From: Massilia timonae CCUG 45783
GTDB taxonomy: Bacteria > Pseudomonadota > Gammaproteobacteria > Burkholderiales > Burkholderiaceae_D
Direction: 5' to 3'
NCBI RefSeq assembly: GCF_000315425.1
Contig: NZ_JH992922.1
Span: 2,074,846-2,138,845 of the forward strand
Length of the DNA stretch: 64,000 nucleotides
Positions within the stretch are counted from its first letter, which is position 1. Every line of letters starts with the position of its first letter. The translations under genes were made by a program, and so were the position numbers. The notes beneath the pieces were generated by a model. The model worked only from the letters and a program-made list of their open reading frames with translations. It did not search any database and was not told the DNA's origin. This document shows positions 1-9,122 of the stretch, piece by piece.

Positions 1-202
1 GATGGAAGCGCCGTTCGTGGTCGGCAGCCATGCGATTCCCGTGGGCGTCACCATCGGCGTCGGCCTGGCCGACGCGCCCGGCGTCACGGCGCAGGCGATC
101 AGCGAGCTGGCCGACGGCGCGTTGTACGAGGCCAAGGGCATGGGCCGCAACACCTTCGCCATCGCCCGGCTGGCCGACACGCTGGCGCTCGCCGCCGCCT
201 GA
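1..202 (+). CDS. GGDEF domain protein, C-terminal fragment (probable diguanylate cyclase)
   Basis: This is the last 66 or so codons of a gene that enters from the left edge, in the frame starting at base 2. It carries the conserved end of a GGDEF domain: an ADGALYEAK-type helix followed by GMGRN, the usual A-D-x-A-L-Y-x-A-K-x-x-G-R-N signature. GGDEF domains make cyclic-di-GMP from two GTP. The GGDEF motif itself and any sensor domain lie outside the window, so activity and input signal cannot be judged. It ends two bases before the convergent stop codon of the pullulanase gene. Confidence 0.8.
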   Translation, partial: MEAPFVVGSHAIPVGVTIGVGLADAPGVTAQAISELADGALYEAKGMGRNTFAIARLADTLALAAA

Positions 203-204
203 CC

Positions 205-2922
205 CTACTCCACGAACACCACGGCCGTGCGCGCCGGCACCGTGAAGGTCCCGCGGGCGCTGTCGAAGCGCGCCTCGCGCGCGCGCTGGTCCGCCGCGCC
301 GCTTGCGGCATGCACCGGATGCAGGCGCAGCTTCTTGCCGCGCAGGAGCGCGGCGTCGATGGTGTGCGCCTTCTTGTCCACGTTCACCAGGTAGCCCAGG
401 CCGGCGAAGTTCGCGCCGGGATAGCCCTGGCCGTCGATCCAGGCCGCCAGCACGGTCGGCACCTGCTGCGGGCCGGTGTTGAAGAAACGCAGGCGGGCAT
501 TGATGTCCTCCGCGCTGCGCAGGCGCAGCAGCGTGGAGCTGGCGCGGATTTGCAGCAGGTCGCGGAAGGCGTCGCGCGCGAACGCGATGTCGCCAGGGGC
601 CGGCTTCAGGGCCGCATTGGCCAGCAGCGGCTTGAACAGCGGCCAGTCCTTCGCGTTGTCGGCGGCGGGCGGCAGGCCGGTGCCGAAGAAGTTGTCCCGG
701 TAGGTCCAGTCGAGACGGTTGAACCAGTCGCCCGAATTGAAGCTGTTGCGGTCCAGGGATTTCGAGCGCAGCACGTCGATGCCGGCGTGGTAATAGGCCA
801 CGCCCTGGCTGAAGGCGTTGATCGCCATGCCCAGCGCCTGCACCCGCGCGCGCTCGGCAGCGCTGGTCGCCACCGGCAGCTTGAGCGCGTTGATGTCGTA
901 CAGGGTCTGGTTGTCGTGGTTCTCGACGTAGTTCACCGCCTCGGAAGGCTGGCTCGCATAGCCGGCCGGCTGGTTGCCGCCGTAGACGATGTCCTGCAGC
1001 TGGCGCACCTTGCCGTCGAAGGTCTGCATCGGGAAACTCCGCACCGAGCCGGCCAGGCCGACGCGGATCAGGTCGGCCGCGCGCAGCAGGGCATCGGGCC
1101 TGGCGTCGCCGCCCAGTGCATTCGGGTCGTACGCCAGGCCGTTGATATAGCCCTGCTGGCGGACGACGATCTCGCCCGAGTCGCCCGGTGAGCCGCCGCG
1201 CACGGCGTCGCGCGCGCGATCGCTGAAGGTGCCGATGCCGGTGCCGTTCAGCGACAGCTGCGAGGCCTGCACGAAGCGCGCGCCGTCGGCAACCTCGCCG
1301 AAGTTCCAGCCTTCGCCGATCAGCTGCACGTGGCGGCCGGCGGCCTCGTTCACCTCTTTCTGCAGCCGTTCCATCGCCGCGCGCGGCTGGTGGCCCATCA
1401 GGTCGAAGCGGTAGGAATCGATCTTGTAGTGGCGGGTCCAGAGCACCGACGAGTCGATCATCAGCTTGGCCATCATCGTGTTCTCGGTGGCCGTGTTGAA
1501 GCAGCAGGTCGAGGTCTCGATGGCGCCTCGCGCATCCAGGCGGTGGTAGTAGCCCGGCACCACGCGGTCGAGGATCGATTTTTCTTCCTGGCCGGCGATG
1601 AAGGTGTGGTTGTAGACCACGTCCGTGCCGACCCGCAGGCCGGCATTGTGCAGGTTCATCATCATCTCGCGGAACTCGACGATGCGGCGCGCGCCATCCT
1701 GCGGGTCGCTGGCGTAGCTGCCCTCGACCGCGTTGAAGTGCTGCGGGTCGTAGCCCCAGTTGAAGCAGTCGGTATGCGCGGTCTTGCCGATCAATGCCTG
1801 CTGGCTTTCGCCGTCCGGCGCGCCGGACGGTTGCGGCATCGCGCAGCCGATCTCCGGGATGCTGCCGATGTCGTACACCGGCAGCAGGTGCACGTCGGTC
1901 AGGCCGGCTTGCGCCAGCGCGCGCAGGTGCTTCATGCCGTTCGAGTTCGTCTCGGAAAAGGCGGTGTACTTGCCGCGCTTGGACTCCGGCACGGTCTCGT
2001 CGATCAGCGAGAAGTCGCGCACGTGCAGCTCGTAGATGACCATGTCGGTCGGGGCCTGCACCGTGGCCGGCGGACGGGTGTCGTCCCAGCCGCGCGGCTT
2101 GAGGTGCGGCGCATCGAGGTTCGCGATGTAGCTGCGCTTCGAATCCGCGTTCAGGCTGACCGAATACGGATCGGTGACCAGGTTGCGCACCAGGCCGGCG
2201 CCGGGCACGACGACGTCGACCGCGTATTTGTAATACGTGCCCGACAGGTCGCGCGGCAGGCTGGTCGCCCAGGCGCCGGTCTTCTCGTCGAGCTGCATCG
2301 CGTGCACGGCGCTCGCCTTGGCCGCCGGGCCGTCATAGGTGCAGACCGCCACCTGGCGCGCGGTCGGCGCCCACAGCTTGAAGCCGGTCTTGTTCGCGGT
2401 TGGCGTGGCGCCGAGGTCGGGGATGGCTTCGGCGGCGGCGTACAGGTCGTCGAGCGCCCCGGCCGACTGGATGCGGGTGGCGGCGACCACCATGCCGCGC
2501 GCGTCTTCCTGCACCAGCACCAGCTGTTCGCGGTGCAAGGCGGGCAGGCGCGACAGGTCGCCGTCCGCCACGCGCAGGGTCGGACCGGTGGCGACCCATT
2601 TGAAACGCTCGCTTGCGGCTTGCGGGACGGCGGTGGGCGAGATGTCGAGCTTGATCGAACCGGCGGCGCCGGCGACCTTGCCGCCGGCCTTGGCATTGAT
2701 CGATGCGGCAGGGGAGTGGTACAGGCGGAAGCGCCCATCGAGCGGGGCGCCGGGCCAGCGCACCAGGCGCTTGTCGAGCCAGACGGCGCGCGCGTCGAGC
2801 TGTTCGCCATTGGCTTGCAGGACTTCCTGGAAGCCGGCGCTGTTGCAGGTATCGAGAGGCACGGCCGCATAGGCGGTCGTGGAGAGTGAGGCCGCGACGA
2901 GGGCGAGATGAAGTTTGCTCAT
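205..2922 (-). CDS. pulA: Pullulanase-type alpha-1,6-glucosidase, secreted (GH13)
   Basis: The 905-residue protein starts with a signal peptide (about 22 residues, ending TAYAA). It then has N-terminal accessory domains of the pullulanase/CBM48 kind and a GH13 catalytic barrel. The type I pullulanase signature NWGYDP is near residue 387. The catalytic residues are the nucleophile Asp in YRFDLMGH near 506, the acid/base Glu in IGEGWNFGE near 536, and the transition-state Asp in VENHDN near 668. It should debranch alpha-1,6 links in pullulan, glycogen or starch fragments in the periplasm or outside. It follows the POT transporter gene on the same strand after 113 bases filled by a palindromic repeat. 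That repeat reaches almost to the ATG, so no Shine-Dalgarno sequence is visible. The signal peptide supports this ATG nonetheless. Confidence 0.93.
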   Translation of the reverse strand: MSKLHLALVAASLSTTAYAAVPLDTCNSAGFQEVLQANGEQLDARAVWLDKRLVRWPGAPLDGRFRLYHSPAASINAKAGGKVAGAAGSIKLDISPTAVPQAASERFKWVATGPTLRVADGDLSRLPALHREQLVLVQEDARGMVVAATRIQSAGALDDLYAAAEAIPDLGATPTANKTGFKLWAPTARQVAVCTYDGPAAKASAVHAMQLDEKTGAWATSLPRDLSGTYYKYAVDVVVPGAGLVRNLVTDPYSVSLNADSKRSYIANLDAPHLKPRGWDDTRPPATVQAPTDMVIYELHVRDFSLIDETVPESKRGKYTAFSETNSNGMKHLRALAQAGLTDVHLLPVYDIGSIPEIGCAMPQPSGAPDGESQQALIGKTAHTDCFNWGYDPQHFNAVEGSYASDPQDGARRIVEFREMMMNLHNAGLRVGTDVVYNHTFIAGQEEKSILDRVVPGYYHRLDARGAIETSTCCFNTATENTMMAKLMIDSSVLWTRHYKIDSYRFDLMGHQPRAAMERLQKEVNEAAGRHVQLIGEGWNFGEVADGARFVQASQLSLNGTGIGTFSDRARDAVRGGSPGDSGEIVVRQQGYINGLAYDPNALGGDARPDALLRAADLIRVGLAGSVRSFPMQTFDGKVRQLQDIVYGGNQPAGYASQPSEAVNYVENHDNQTLYDINALKLPVATSAAERARVQALGMAINAFSQGVAYYHAGIDVLRSKSLDRNSFNSGDWFNRLDWTYRDNFFGTGLPPAADNAKDWPLFKPLLANAALKPAPGDIAFARDAFRDLLQIRASSTLLRLRSAEDINARLRFFNTGPQQVPTVLAAWIDGQGYPGANFAGLGYLVNVDKKAHTIDAALLRGKKLRLHPVHAASGAADQRAREARFDSARGTFTVPARTAVVFVE

Positions 2923-2923
2923 G

Positions 2924-3032
2924 TAGGGTGGACGGGTCCCCCGTCCACGCGTTCAAGCGACCGGAGCACACCGCCAGGATAGACAGGTTTGAGGGAGATT
3001 GGACGCGTGGACGGCAGAGCCGTCCACCCCAC
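2924..3032. repeat. REP-like pair of inverted palindromes between POT and pulA
   Basis: Two imperfect hairpins lie head to head. The first has arms GGGTGGACGG (2926-2935) and CCGTCCACGCG (to 2951). The second has arms CGCGTGGACGG (3004-3014) and CCGTCCACCCC (3020-3030). Together they form a larger inverted repeat that fills nearly the whole intergenic gap. The layout resembles bacterial REP/BIME or MITE-like units. I see no second copy in this window. Confidence 0.7.
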
Positions 3033-3035
3033 GAT

Positions 3036-4616
3036 TTACGCGGCGTTGCCGCGATAATGGTCGACCATCTTGTAGCGCGTCGCATACCAGCCGAACACCA
3101 GCGCCGACAGCAGCGCGAAGCCGGCGAAGAAATACATCTGCGCCGCCATCACGCCCATGCCGGTGCCTTCGATATAGCCCACCACCGACTCGTTCTTGAC
3201 GCTCGCGTTCACGATCAGCACCCACAGGTTGCCGACCGTGACGGCCAGGTACCACAGGGCCATGATCACACCCTTCATCGAGGCCGGGGCCTGGCTGTAG
3301 GCGAATTCGAGGCCGGTCGCCGAGACCAGCACCTCGCCCAGGGTCAGCAGCGCATACGGCGCGATCTGCCAGGCGATCGAGACCGGATCGCCGGCGTCGA
3401 GCGCCACCTGCAGGTTGCCGACCACGATCCAGGCGGCGGCCGACAGCACGATGCCGGCGGTCATGCGGCGCAGCGGCGACGGTTCGATGCCGAGTTTACG
3501 CAGCAGGGGGAACAGGAGCAGGTTGTTCACCGGGATCAGGATCATCACCAGCAGCGGATTCAGGGCCTGCATCTGGGCCGGGATGACGTCGAAGGTCCAG
3601 CCGAGGAAGCTGACCTGCGTCGTCATTTCATTGGCCTGCACGATCCAGGTCGAGGCCTTCTGGTCGAACAGCGACCAGAACGGCGTCACCAGCGCGAACA
3701 CGATCAGGATGCGCAGCACGGCGCGTACGCCGTCCACGGCCTCTTGCGGATGGATGCCGCGCGCGCGATCCAGCTGCATCGAGGCGCCGATGCCGCCGAA
3801 GGCCATCAGCAGCACCAGCGCGGTGCAGGCGCCGATCACGAAGCCCCACTGCACCGACATCGCCAGCGAGACCACGGCGCCCGCGGCGCCGATCAGGGCC
3901 ACGTTCAGGCCCGGACGGCCCTGGCCAGGTTCCTTGGCCAGCAGGGCGGTCTTGGCCACCTGCATGAAGGAGTGCGGATTCGGCGGCGCCGGCGGCACGT
4001 GCACGTATTTCTTCTTGCCGCTCCAGAACACCATGGTGGCGATGAACATCAGGATGCCGGGCACGCCGAAGGCCCAGGCCGGACCGTAGTCGCGCAGCAG
4101 CACCGGCATCAGCAGCGAAGCGAAGAACGAGCCGAAGTTGATGATCCAGTAGAAGGCGTCGAACACGATCTTCGCCTTGTCCTTGTTGGTCTGGTCGAAC
4201 TGGTCGCCGACGAAGGAGGCCACCAGCGGCTTGATGCCGCCCGAGCCGAGCGCGATCAGGAACAGGCCGAAATAGAAGCCGTTGACGTTGTCTTCGAAGA
4301 TGGCCAGGCAGGCATGGCCCGCGCAATACACGAGGCTGAGCCAGAACACCGTGTTGTACTTGCCGAAGTAGCGGTCGGCCAGCCAGCCGCCCAGCAGCGG
4401 GAAGAAGTACACGCCGATCACGAAGGTGTGGAACACGTGCTTGGCTTCGCCGGTGCGCATGTCTTCCGGCAGGAACATCAGGAGCGTCGTGATCAGGAAG
4501 GGCGTCAGGATGTTGCGCATCCCATAAAAGCTGAAGCGCTCGCAGCCTTCGTTGGCAATGATGTAGGGAATCTGCCGCGGCATTCGCCCGGAACCTGGTT
4601 TTGCTAGATCAGTCAT
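3036..4616 (-). CDS. POT family proton-coupled transporter (peptide:H+ symporter type)
   Basis: This is a 526-residue polytopic inner-membrane protein of the POT/PTR (SLC15-like) family within the major facilitator superfamily. It shows the family signature E-x-x-E-R-F-x-x-x-G as NEGCERFSFYGMR near residues 22-34, and GSGGIKP near residue 125. The length matches the family. Known members import di- and tripeptides, and some carry other small solutes. It is the first gene of a minus-strand pair with pulA and faces an alpha-glucosidase gene, so a role linked to glucan use is possible, but that is inference from position. The ATG at 4616 gives a normal cytoplasmic N-terminus just before the ERF motif. 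Confidence 0.9.
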   Translation of the reverse strand: MTDLAKPGSGRMPRQIPYIIANEGCERFSFYGMRNILTPFLITTLLMFLPEDMRTGEAKHVFHTFVIGVYFFPLLGGWLADRYFGKYNTVFWLSLVYCAGHACLAIFEDNVNGFYFGLFLIALGSGGIKPLVASFVGDQFDQTNKDKAKIVFDAFYWIINFGSFFASLLMPVLLRDYGPAWAFGVPGILMFIATMVFWSGKKKYVHVPPAPPNPHSFMQVAKTALLAKEPGQGRPGLNVALIGAAGAVVSLAMSVQWGFVIGACTALVLLMAFGGIGASMQLDRARGIHPQEAVDGVRAVLRILIVFALVTPFWSLFDQKASTWIVQANEMTTQVSFLGWTFDVIPAQMQALNPLLVMILIPVNNLLLFPLLRKLGIEPSPLRRMTAGIVLSAAAWIVVGNLQVALDAGDPVSIAWQIAPYALLTLGEVLVSATGLEFAYSQAPASMKGVIMALWYLAVTVGNLWVLIVNASVKNESVVGYIEGTGMGVMAAQMYFFAGFALLSALVFGWYATRYKMVDHYRGNAA

Positions 4617-4744
4617 CGACCGCTTCCTTGAAATGTCAAACAGACGCGATGCTATGACGAGGGCGGTTCACTTTGCAATAAAAATATTGTTGTGAAACAA
4701 ACGAGAAACATATCGACGTAGTTTAGTTACGCACGCAACGCTGC

Positions 4745-4763
4745 TGGAAACGTTTTCGAAACG
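4745..4763. promoter_or_regulatory. LacI-family operator-like palindrome
   Basis: The stretch TGGAAACGTTTTCGAAACG contains the perfect palindrome AAACGTTT with a central CG, and an overlapping CGTTT-TCG-AAACG repeat. It fits 12 of 14 positions of a cre/LacI-family operator (TGWAANCGNTNWCA). It sits in the divergent gap between the POT and alpha-glucosidase genes, about 55 bases upstream of the glucosidase promoter. No LacI-family gene is in the window, so the regulator would be elsewhere. Confidence 0.5.
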
Positions 4764-4816
4764 CCAAGGTATTGAATCGTAAGGATAAATTATGGATTTC
4801 TAGAAAACTTCCGGAA

Positions 4817-4845
4817 TTGTCAAGTTTTGTTGCGTCCTGTATATT
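4817..4845 (+). promoter_or_regulatory. Sigma-70 promoter for the alpha-glucosidase/glucokinase operon
   Basis: A -35 box TTGTCA (4817-4822) is followed after 17 bases by a -10 box TATATT (4840-4845). This gives a leader of about 22 bases before the ATG at 4874. Confidence 0.6.
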
Positions 4846-4873
4846 GCCTAGAATTCCAAACCACGGACCAGCC

Positions 4874-6514
4874 ATGACCCAGATCCCGACCACGACGAAT
4901 CCGAACTGGTGGCGCGACGCCATCATCTACCAGGTTTATCCGCGCAGCTACCTCGACACGAACGGCGACGGCATCGGCGACCTGGCCGGCATCACCGAGA
5001 AGCTCGACTACATCGCGAGCCTGGGCGTGGACATCGTCTGGCTGTCGCCGTTCTTCAAGTCGCCGATGCGCGACTTCGGCTACGACATCGCCGATTACTG
5101 CGACGTCGACCCGATGTTCGGCACCCTGGCCGACTTCGACCGCCTGGTCGCCAAGGCGCATGGCCTGGGCCTGAAGATCATGATCGACCAGGTGATGTCG
5201 CACACCGCCGACTCCCACCCCTGGTTCGTCGAAAGCCGTTCCAACCGCGACAACCCGAAATCGGACTGGTACGTCTGGGCCGATCCGCTCCCGGACGGCA
5301 ACCCGCCGAACAACTGGCTGTCGGTGTTCGGCGGCTCGGCCTGGCAATGGGATACCCGCCGCAAGCAGTACTACATGCACAACTTCCTGGTGAGCCAGCC
5401 GCAGCTGAACTTCCACAATCCCGAGGTGCAGAAAGCCCACCTGGCGGCCCAGCGCTTCTGGCTCGAGCGCGGCGTCGACGGCGTGCGCCTGGACGCCTGC
5501 GTGTTCCACTTCCACGACCGCCAGTTGCGCAGCAATCCGCCGGCGCTGGTGCGCGACACCTCGACCGTGACCGACGTGAACCCGTACGGCATGCAGGCCC
5601 ACATCTACGACAAGACCCAGCCCGAGAACATCGCCTTCCTGGAGCAACTGCGCGCCCAGCTGGATGAATTCGGCGCGGTCTCGATCGGCGAGATCAGCTC
5701 GGACGACGCGCTGGCCCAGATGAACGAGTACATGGCGGGCGGGAACAAGCTGCACATGGCCTACAGCTTCAACTTCCTGACGCCGGTGTTCACCGCTGCC
5801 CACATCCGCGCGCAAGTGGAAGACTTCGAGCGCCGCGTCGAGGAAGGCTGGGCTTCCTGGTCGGTCGGCAACCATGACGCGATCCGCGTGATGACGCGCT
5901 GGGGCGGCCCGCACGCCACCGCCGGCTTTGCCAAGATGGTGCTGGCGATGCAGCTCTCGCTCAAGGGCACCCCCTGCCTGTACCAGGGCGACGAGCTGGC
6001 GCTGCACGAAGCCGACGTGCCGTTCGAACTGCTGCAGGACCCGTACGGCATCACCTTCTGGCCCGAGTTCAAGGGCCGCGACGGCTGCCGCACCCCGATG
6101 CCGTGGCAGGCCGCCGCGCCGCACGCCGGCTTCACCACGGGCAAGCCGTGGCTGCCGGTCGAGCCCTCGCACGCCGCCGCCGCGGTCGACCTGCAGGACA
6201 AGGACCCCGATTCGATGCTGAACTTCCAGCGCCGCTTCATCGCCCTGCGCCGCACCATGCCGCAGCTGACGCGCGGCGAGATCGCCTTCATCGACGCGCC
6301 GGAGCCGGTGCTGGCCCTGCGCCGCGACCTGGAGGGCGAGCGCAGCGTGCTGGCGGCGTTCAACCTGTCGAACGCGGAAGTCACGTTCGACTGGCCGGCC
6401 ACCGAAGCCACCGACCGCCTCGCGGTCGACGGCCTGGCCGGCGACGCCCGGGGCGGCCGCGTGACCCTGCCGCCGTTCGGCGCCTGGTTCGGCCTGGAAC
6501 GCGCGGAGGGCTGA
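4874..6514 (+). CDS. GH13 alpha-glucosidase / oligo-1,6-glucosidase
   Basis: The 546-residue cytoplasmic-type enzyme has no signal peptide and starts with the usual WWRDAIIYQVYPRSY strand of GH13 subfamilies that hydrolyse short alpha-glucosides. The catalytic residues are visible: the nucleophile Asp in DGVRLDA near residue 206, the acid/base Glu in IGEIS near 272, and the third Asp in VGNHD near 334. It would release glucose from maltose-type or isomaltose-type oligosaccharides. The ATG at 4874 is preferred over the in-frame ATG at 4772, which lies upstream of the predicted promoter and adds residues unlike the family. Its stop codon overlaps the ATG of the glucokinase gene by one base, so released glucose and its phosphorylation are encoded together. 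Confidence 0.9.
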   Translation: MTQIPTTTNPNWWRDAIIYQVYPRSYLDTNGDGIGDLAGITEKLDYIASLGVDIVWLSPFFKSPMRDFGYDIADYCDVDPMFGTLADFDRLVAKAHGLGLKIMIDQVMSHTADSHPWFVESRSNRDNPKSDWYVWADPLPDGNPPNNWLSVFGGSAWQWDTRRKQYYMHNFLVSQPQLNFHNPEVQKAHLAAQRFWLERGVDGVRLDACVFHFHDRQLRSNPPALVRDTSTVTDVNPYGMQAHIYDKTQPENIAFLEQLRAQLDEFGAVSIGEISSDDALAQMNEYMAGGNKLHMAYSFNFLTPVFTAAHIRAQVEDFERRVEEGWASWSVGNHDAIRVMTRWGGPHATAGFAKMVLAMQLSLKGTPCLYQGDELALHEADVPFELLQDPYGITFWPEFKGRDGCRTPMPWQAAAPHAGFTTGKPWLPVEPSHAAAAVDLQDKDPDSMLNFQRRFIALRRTMPQLTRGEIAFIDAPEPVLALRRDLEGERSVLAAFNLSNAEVTFDWPATEATDRLAVDGLAGDARGGRVTLPPFGAWFGLERAEG

Positions 6515-8364
6515 TGACTATCCAGCAGGAGCCGGAAAAGTTCGCGCGCACGGCGTTCGCCGACGGCCCGCGCCTGCTGGCCGACATCGGCGCAACTCAC
6601 GCGCGCTTCGCGCTGCAGACCGCGCCGGGAGTGTTTCGCTCGGTCCAGGTGCTGCGCTGCGACGACTTCGAGGGCATCGTCCCGCTGCTGCGCCATTACC
6701 TGGCAGACCATGAGGACGTGCGGCTGAACCACGGCGCATTCGCGGTCGCCAACCCGATCAACGGCGACTACGTGCGCATGACCAACCGCGCCTGGGAGTT
6801 CTCCACCGACGCGGTGCGGCGCGAGCTGGGCCTGTCGACCCTGTTGATCGTCAACGACTTCACCGCGCTGGCCACCGCGCTGCCGGGCTTCGCCAAGGAA
6901 GACCTGATGCAGGTGGGGCCGGGCACGCCCGTGCCGGGCGCCGTCATCGGCGTGCTGGGGCCCGGCACGGGCCTGGGCGTGTCGGGCGGGATCCCGACCG
7001 CGGACGGCTTCGTCACGCTGGGCAGCGAGGGCGGCCACGTCAACTTCGCGCCGGCCGACGAGCGCGAGTTCGCCATCCTGCAATACGCCTGGCGCGAATG
7101 GCCGCACGTGTCGAACGAGCGCCTGATCTCGGGGCCGGGCATGGAAGTCATCTACCGCGCGCTGGCCGACCGCAACGGCGTCAGGGCCGAAGAGCGCAGC
7201 GCGGCCGCCATCGTGGCCGGCGCGCTCGAGGCCGACGACCCGCTGTGCCTGGAGACGCTGGAGTGCTTCTGCGGCATGCTGGGCGGCGCCGCCGCCAACC
7301 TGGCGGTGACCCTGGGCGCCTTCGGCGGCATCTTCATCGGCGGCGGCATCGTGCCGCGCCTCGGCGAATGGTTCGCGCGCTCGCCGTTTCGCACGCGGTT
7401 CGAGGCCAAGGGACGCTTTTCCGACTACCTGGCGGATATCCCGACCTATGTGATCACCACGCCGAACCCCGCCTTCCACGGCGTGGCGACCATCCTGGCC
7501 GAGCACCTGCGCGGGCGCAGCGGCGCCAACACGCTGATGGAACGCATCGGGCAGCTGCGCGAAGAGCTGTCGCCGGCCGAGGCGCGGGTGGCGACGCTCG
7601 TGCTCGAGCATCCGCGCACGGTGCTGAACGAACCGATCGCCGAGATCGCGCGCCTGGCCGACGTGAGCCAGCCGACCGTGATCCGCTTCTGCCGCTCGCT
7701 GGGCTTCCAGGGCCTGGCCGAATTCAAGCTCAAGTTCGCGAGCAGCCTGACCGGCGCGATCCCCGTGCGCCACAGCCAGGTGCGCATGAGCGACAGCACC
7801 CACGATCTGTCGGCCAAGGTGATCGACAACACGGTCTCCGCCATCCTGCGCTTCCGCGACCAACTCGACGTGCGCTCGCTCGACCGCGCGATCGAACTCG
7901 TGAGCCGCGCGCGGCGCGTCGAGTTCTATGCGCTCGGCAATTCGCGCGCGGTGGCGCTGGATGGCCAGCACAAATTCTTCCGTTTCAAGATCCCGACCGC
8001 GCTGTATGGCGACGCCCACCTGTTCACGCTGGCCGCGGGCTTGCTGGGGCCGGGCGACGTGGTGATCGCGGTCTCGAATTCGGGCGGCTTGCCGGAGCTG
8101 CTGCAGGCGGTGGACATCGCGCGCGCCGCCGGCGCCGACGTGATCGCCATCAGCAACAGCCAGTCGCCGCTGGCGCGCAAGGCCAGCGTATGCCTGGCGG
8201 TCGATCACAGCGAGGACAGCACCAGCTTCCTGTCGATGATCTCGCGCATCCTGCAGTTGCTGCTGATCGACATCATGGCGGTGGGGATCTCGGTCGATGG
8301 CCAGCATGGGCAGGGCGCCGGCCAGGATCCGCGCCGCTTGCTCATCTCTCACCTGGACAGCTGA
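6514..8364 (+). CDS. glk: Bifunctional glucokinase / RpiR-family transcriptional regulator
   Basis: The 616-residue protein joins a glucokinase (about residues 1-335) to an RpiR-type regulator (about 342-616). Glucokinase features are LIVNDFTAL (catalytic Asp), the glycine-rich LGPGTGLGVSG, and GSEGGHVNFAP with the sugar-binding Glu and His. The N-terminal phosphate motif reads DIGATHARFAL instead of the common DIGGTNARFA. The second half has the RpiR helix-turn-helix (ADVSQPTVIRFCRSLGF) and a SIS sugar-phosphate-binding domain (VIAVSNSGG). The kinase makes glucose-6-phosphate from ATP and glucose. The SIS domain probably senses a sugar phosphate and adjusts DNA binding. Such fusions are known in Burkholderiales. 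The gene is translationally coupled to the alpha-glucosidase. Confidence 0.93.
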   Translation: MTIQQEPEKFARTAFADGPRLLADIGATHARFALQTAPGVFRSVQVLRCDDFEGIVPLLRHYLADHEDVRLNHGAFAVANPINGDYVRMTNRAWEFSTDAVRRELGLSTLLIVNDFTALATALPGFAKEDLMQVGPGTPVPGAVIGVLGPGTGLGVSGGIPTADGFVTLGSEGGHVNFAPADEREFAILQYAWREWPHVSNERLISGPGMEVIYRALADRNGVRAEERSAAAIVAGALEADDPLCLETLECFCGMLGGAAANLAVTLGAFGGIFIGGGIVPRLGEWFARSPFRTRFEAKGRFSDYLADIPTYVITTPNPAFHGVATILAEHLRGRSGANTLMERIGQLREELSPAEARVATLVLEHPRTVLNEPIAEIARLADVSQPTVIRFCRSLGFQGLAEFKLKFASSLTGAIPVRHSQVRMSDSTHDLSAKVIDNTVSAILRFRDQLDVRSLDRAIELVSRARRVEFYALGNSRAVALDGQHKFFRFKIPTALYGDAHLFTLAAGLLGPGDVVIAVSNSGGLPELLQAVDIARAAGADVIAISNSQSPLARKASVCLAVDHSEDSTSFLSMISRILQLLLIDIMAVGISVDGQHGQGAGQDPRRLLISHLDS

Positions 8365-8382
8365 GCGCTGCGGCGCACGGCG

Positions 8383-8853
8383 TCAGTTGGCGCTCTTGAT
8401 ATCCACGCGCTCGATGGTGCGGCGCCATTCCTGGAGGCTGAGCAGGGTGTCCGAATCGGCGTCGTCGACCAGGATCTCGCTGCCGTCCTGGGCCACCAGG
8501 AAGCTCTCGCGGCGGCGCGCATCCTCGGCGCGGTTCTCGACAAAACTCAGCTGGTAATACTTCTTGCCGTTGACTTCGCGCGGGACCGGATCGTCCTCGA
8601 TCACGGCGCCGCGCGCCTTGCCCTGGCTGCGCTGCTCGATCTGCCGCGACCACGCCTGCAGTTCCGGCAACGCCAGCAGCGAGGCCATCGCTTCTTCCTT
8701 CGTGTGCGCCGGCACGTGAACGCTTGGCGCGGCCGGCGCTGGCGCCGGCGGCGCTTCGCGTTCGGCGCGCTTGCAGCCGGCGACGGCGCAGCACAGCATC
8801 AGTGCGGCAATGGTCAGGCGCAAGGGAGAATAAGAAGCGGCGCGTGTGGACAT
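8383..8853 (-). CDS. Putative lipoprotein of unknown function
   Basis: The 156-residue protein has a lipoprotein signal peptide with lipobox AVAGC (Cys near residue 27). A Pro/Ala-rich linker follows, then a charged domain of about 100 residues that ends in a likely folded unit (NGKKYYQLSFVENRAE, then SFLVAQDGSEILVDDADSD). I do not recognise the family. It should be anchored to a membrane by its acylated Cys. It is convergent with the glucokinase gene, 18 bases away, and stands alone. Confidence 0.75.
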   Translation of the reverse strand: MSTRAASYSPLRLTIAALMLCCAVAGCKRAEREAPPAPAPAAPSVHVPAHTKEEAMASLLALPELQAWSRQIEQRSQGKARGAVIEDDPVPREVNGKKYYQLSFVENRAEDARRRESFLVAQDGSEILVDDADSDTLLSLQEWRRTIERVDIKSAN

Positions 8854-9082
8854 GGCGGGTCTCGTGAGGGCAGGCGGTCATGGTAAACCATGCGTGTTCG
8901 ACCAGCAACACGGATGCCATCTGACCGACTGCATCGATTGCGCGGAACGCAAGGGCATTGCAACGATGCTTTGCGCCTGTCGTGCGAAATATTTCTATAC
9001 AGAAAGTAATTCGTGTTTTTTGCCACGAAATCACATTTCTCACCATGGAGCCGTAATTTATTCATAGAAATAATGCTATTCT

Positions 9083-9098
9083 GTAGGACCACTCCTAC
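9083..9098. promoter_or_regulatory. Short perfect inverted repeat upstream of the PEP-CTERM gene
   Basis: GTAGGA-CCAC-TCCTAC is a 6-4-6 perfect palindrome ending 24 bases before the ATG at 9123. It could be an operator or a leader hairpin. The rest of the 269-base gap (8854-9122) is AT-rich relative to its surroundings and shows no gene. Confidence 0.35.
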
Positions 9099-9122
9099 TT
9101 TGCACCCTCGCCACTCGTCCCC

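Noticed and set aside
4772..4873. Upstream in-frame start for the alpha-glucosidase gene
   Set aside because: It lies before the predicted promoter and adds about 34 residues unlike the family. The ATG at 4874 matches the WWRDAIIYQ start.
5761..8352. Long minus-strand open frame opposite the alpha-glucosidase and glucokinase genes
   Set aside because: It is a shadow of the coding strand, with Arg/Ala/Asp/Gly-rich composition and no domain, and it lacks a promoter or ribosome binding site.
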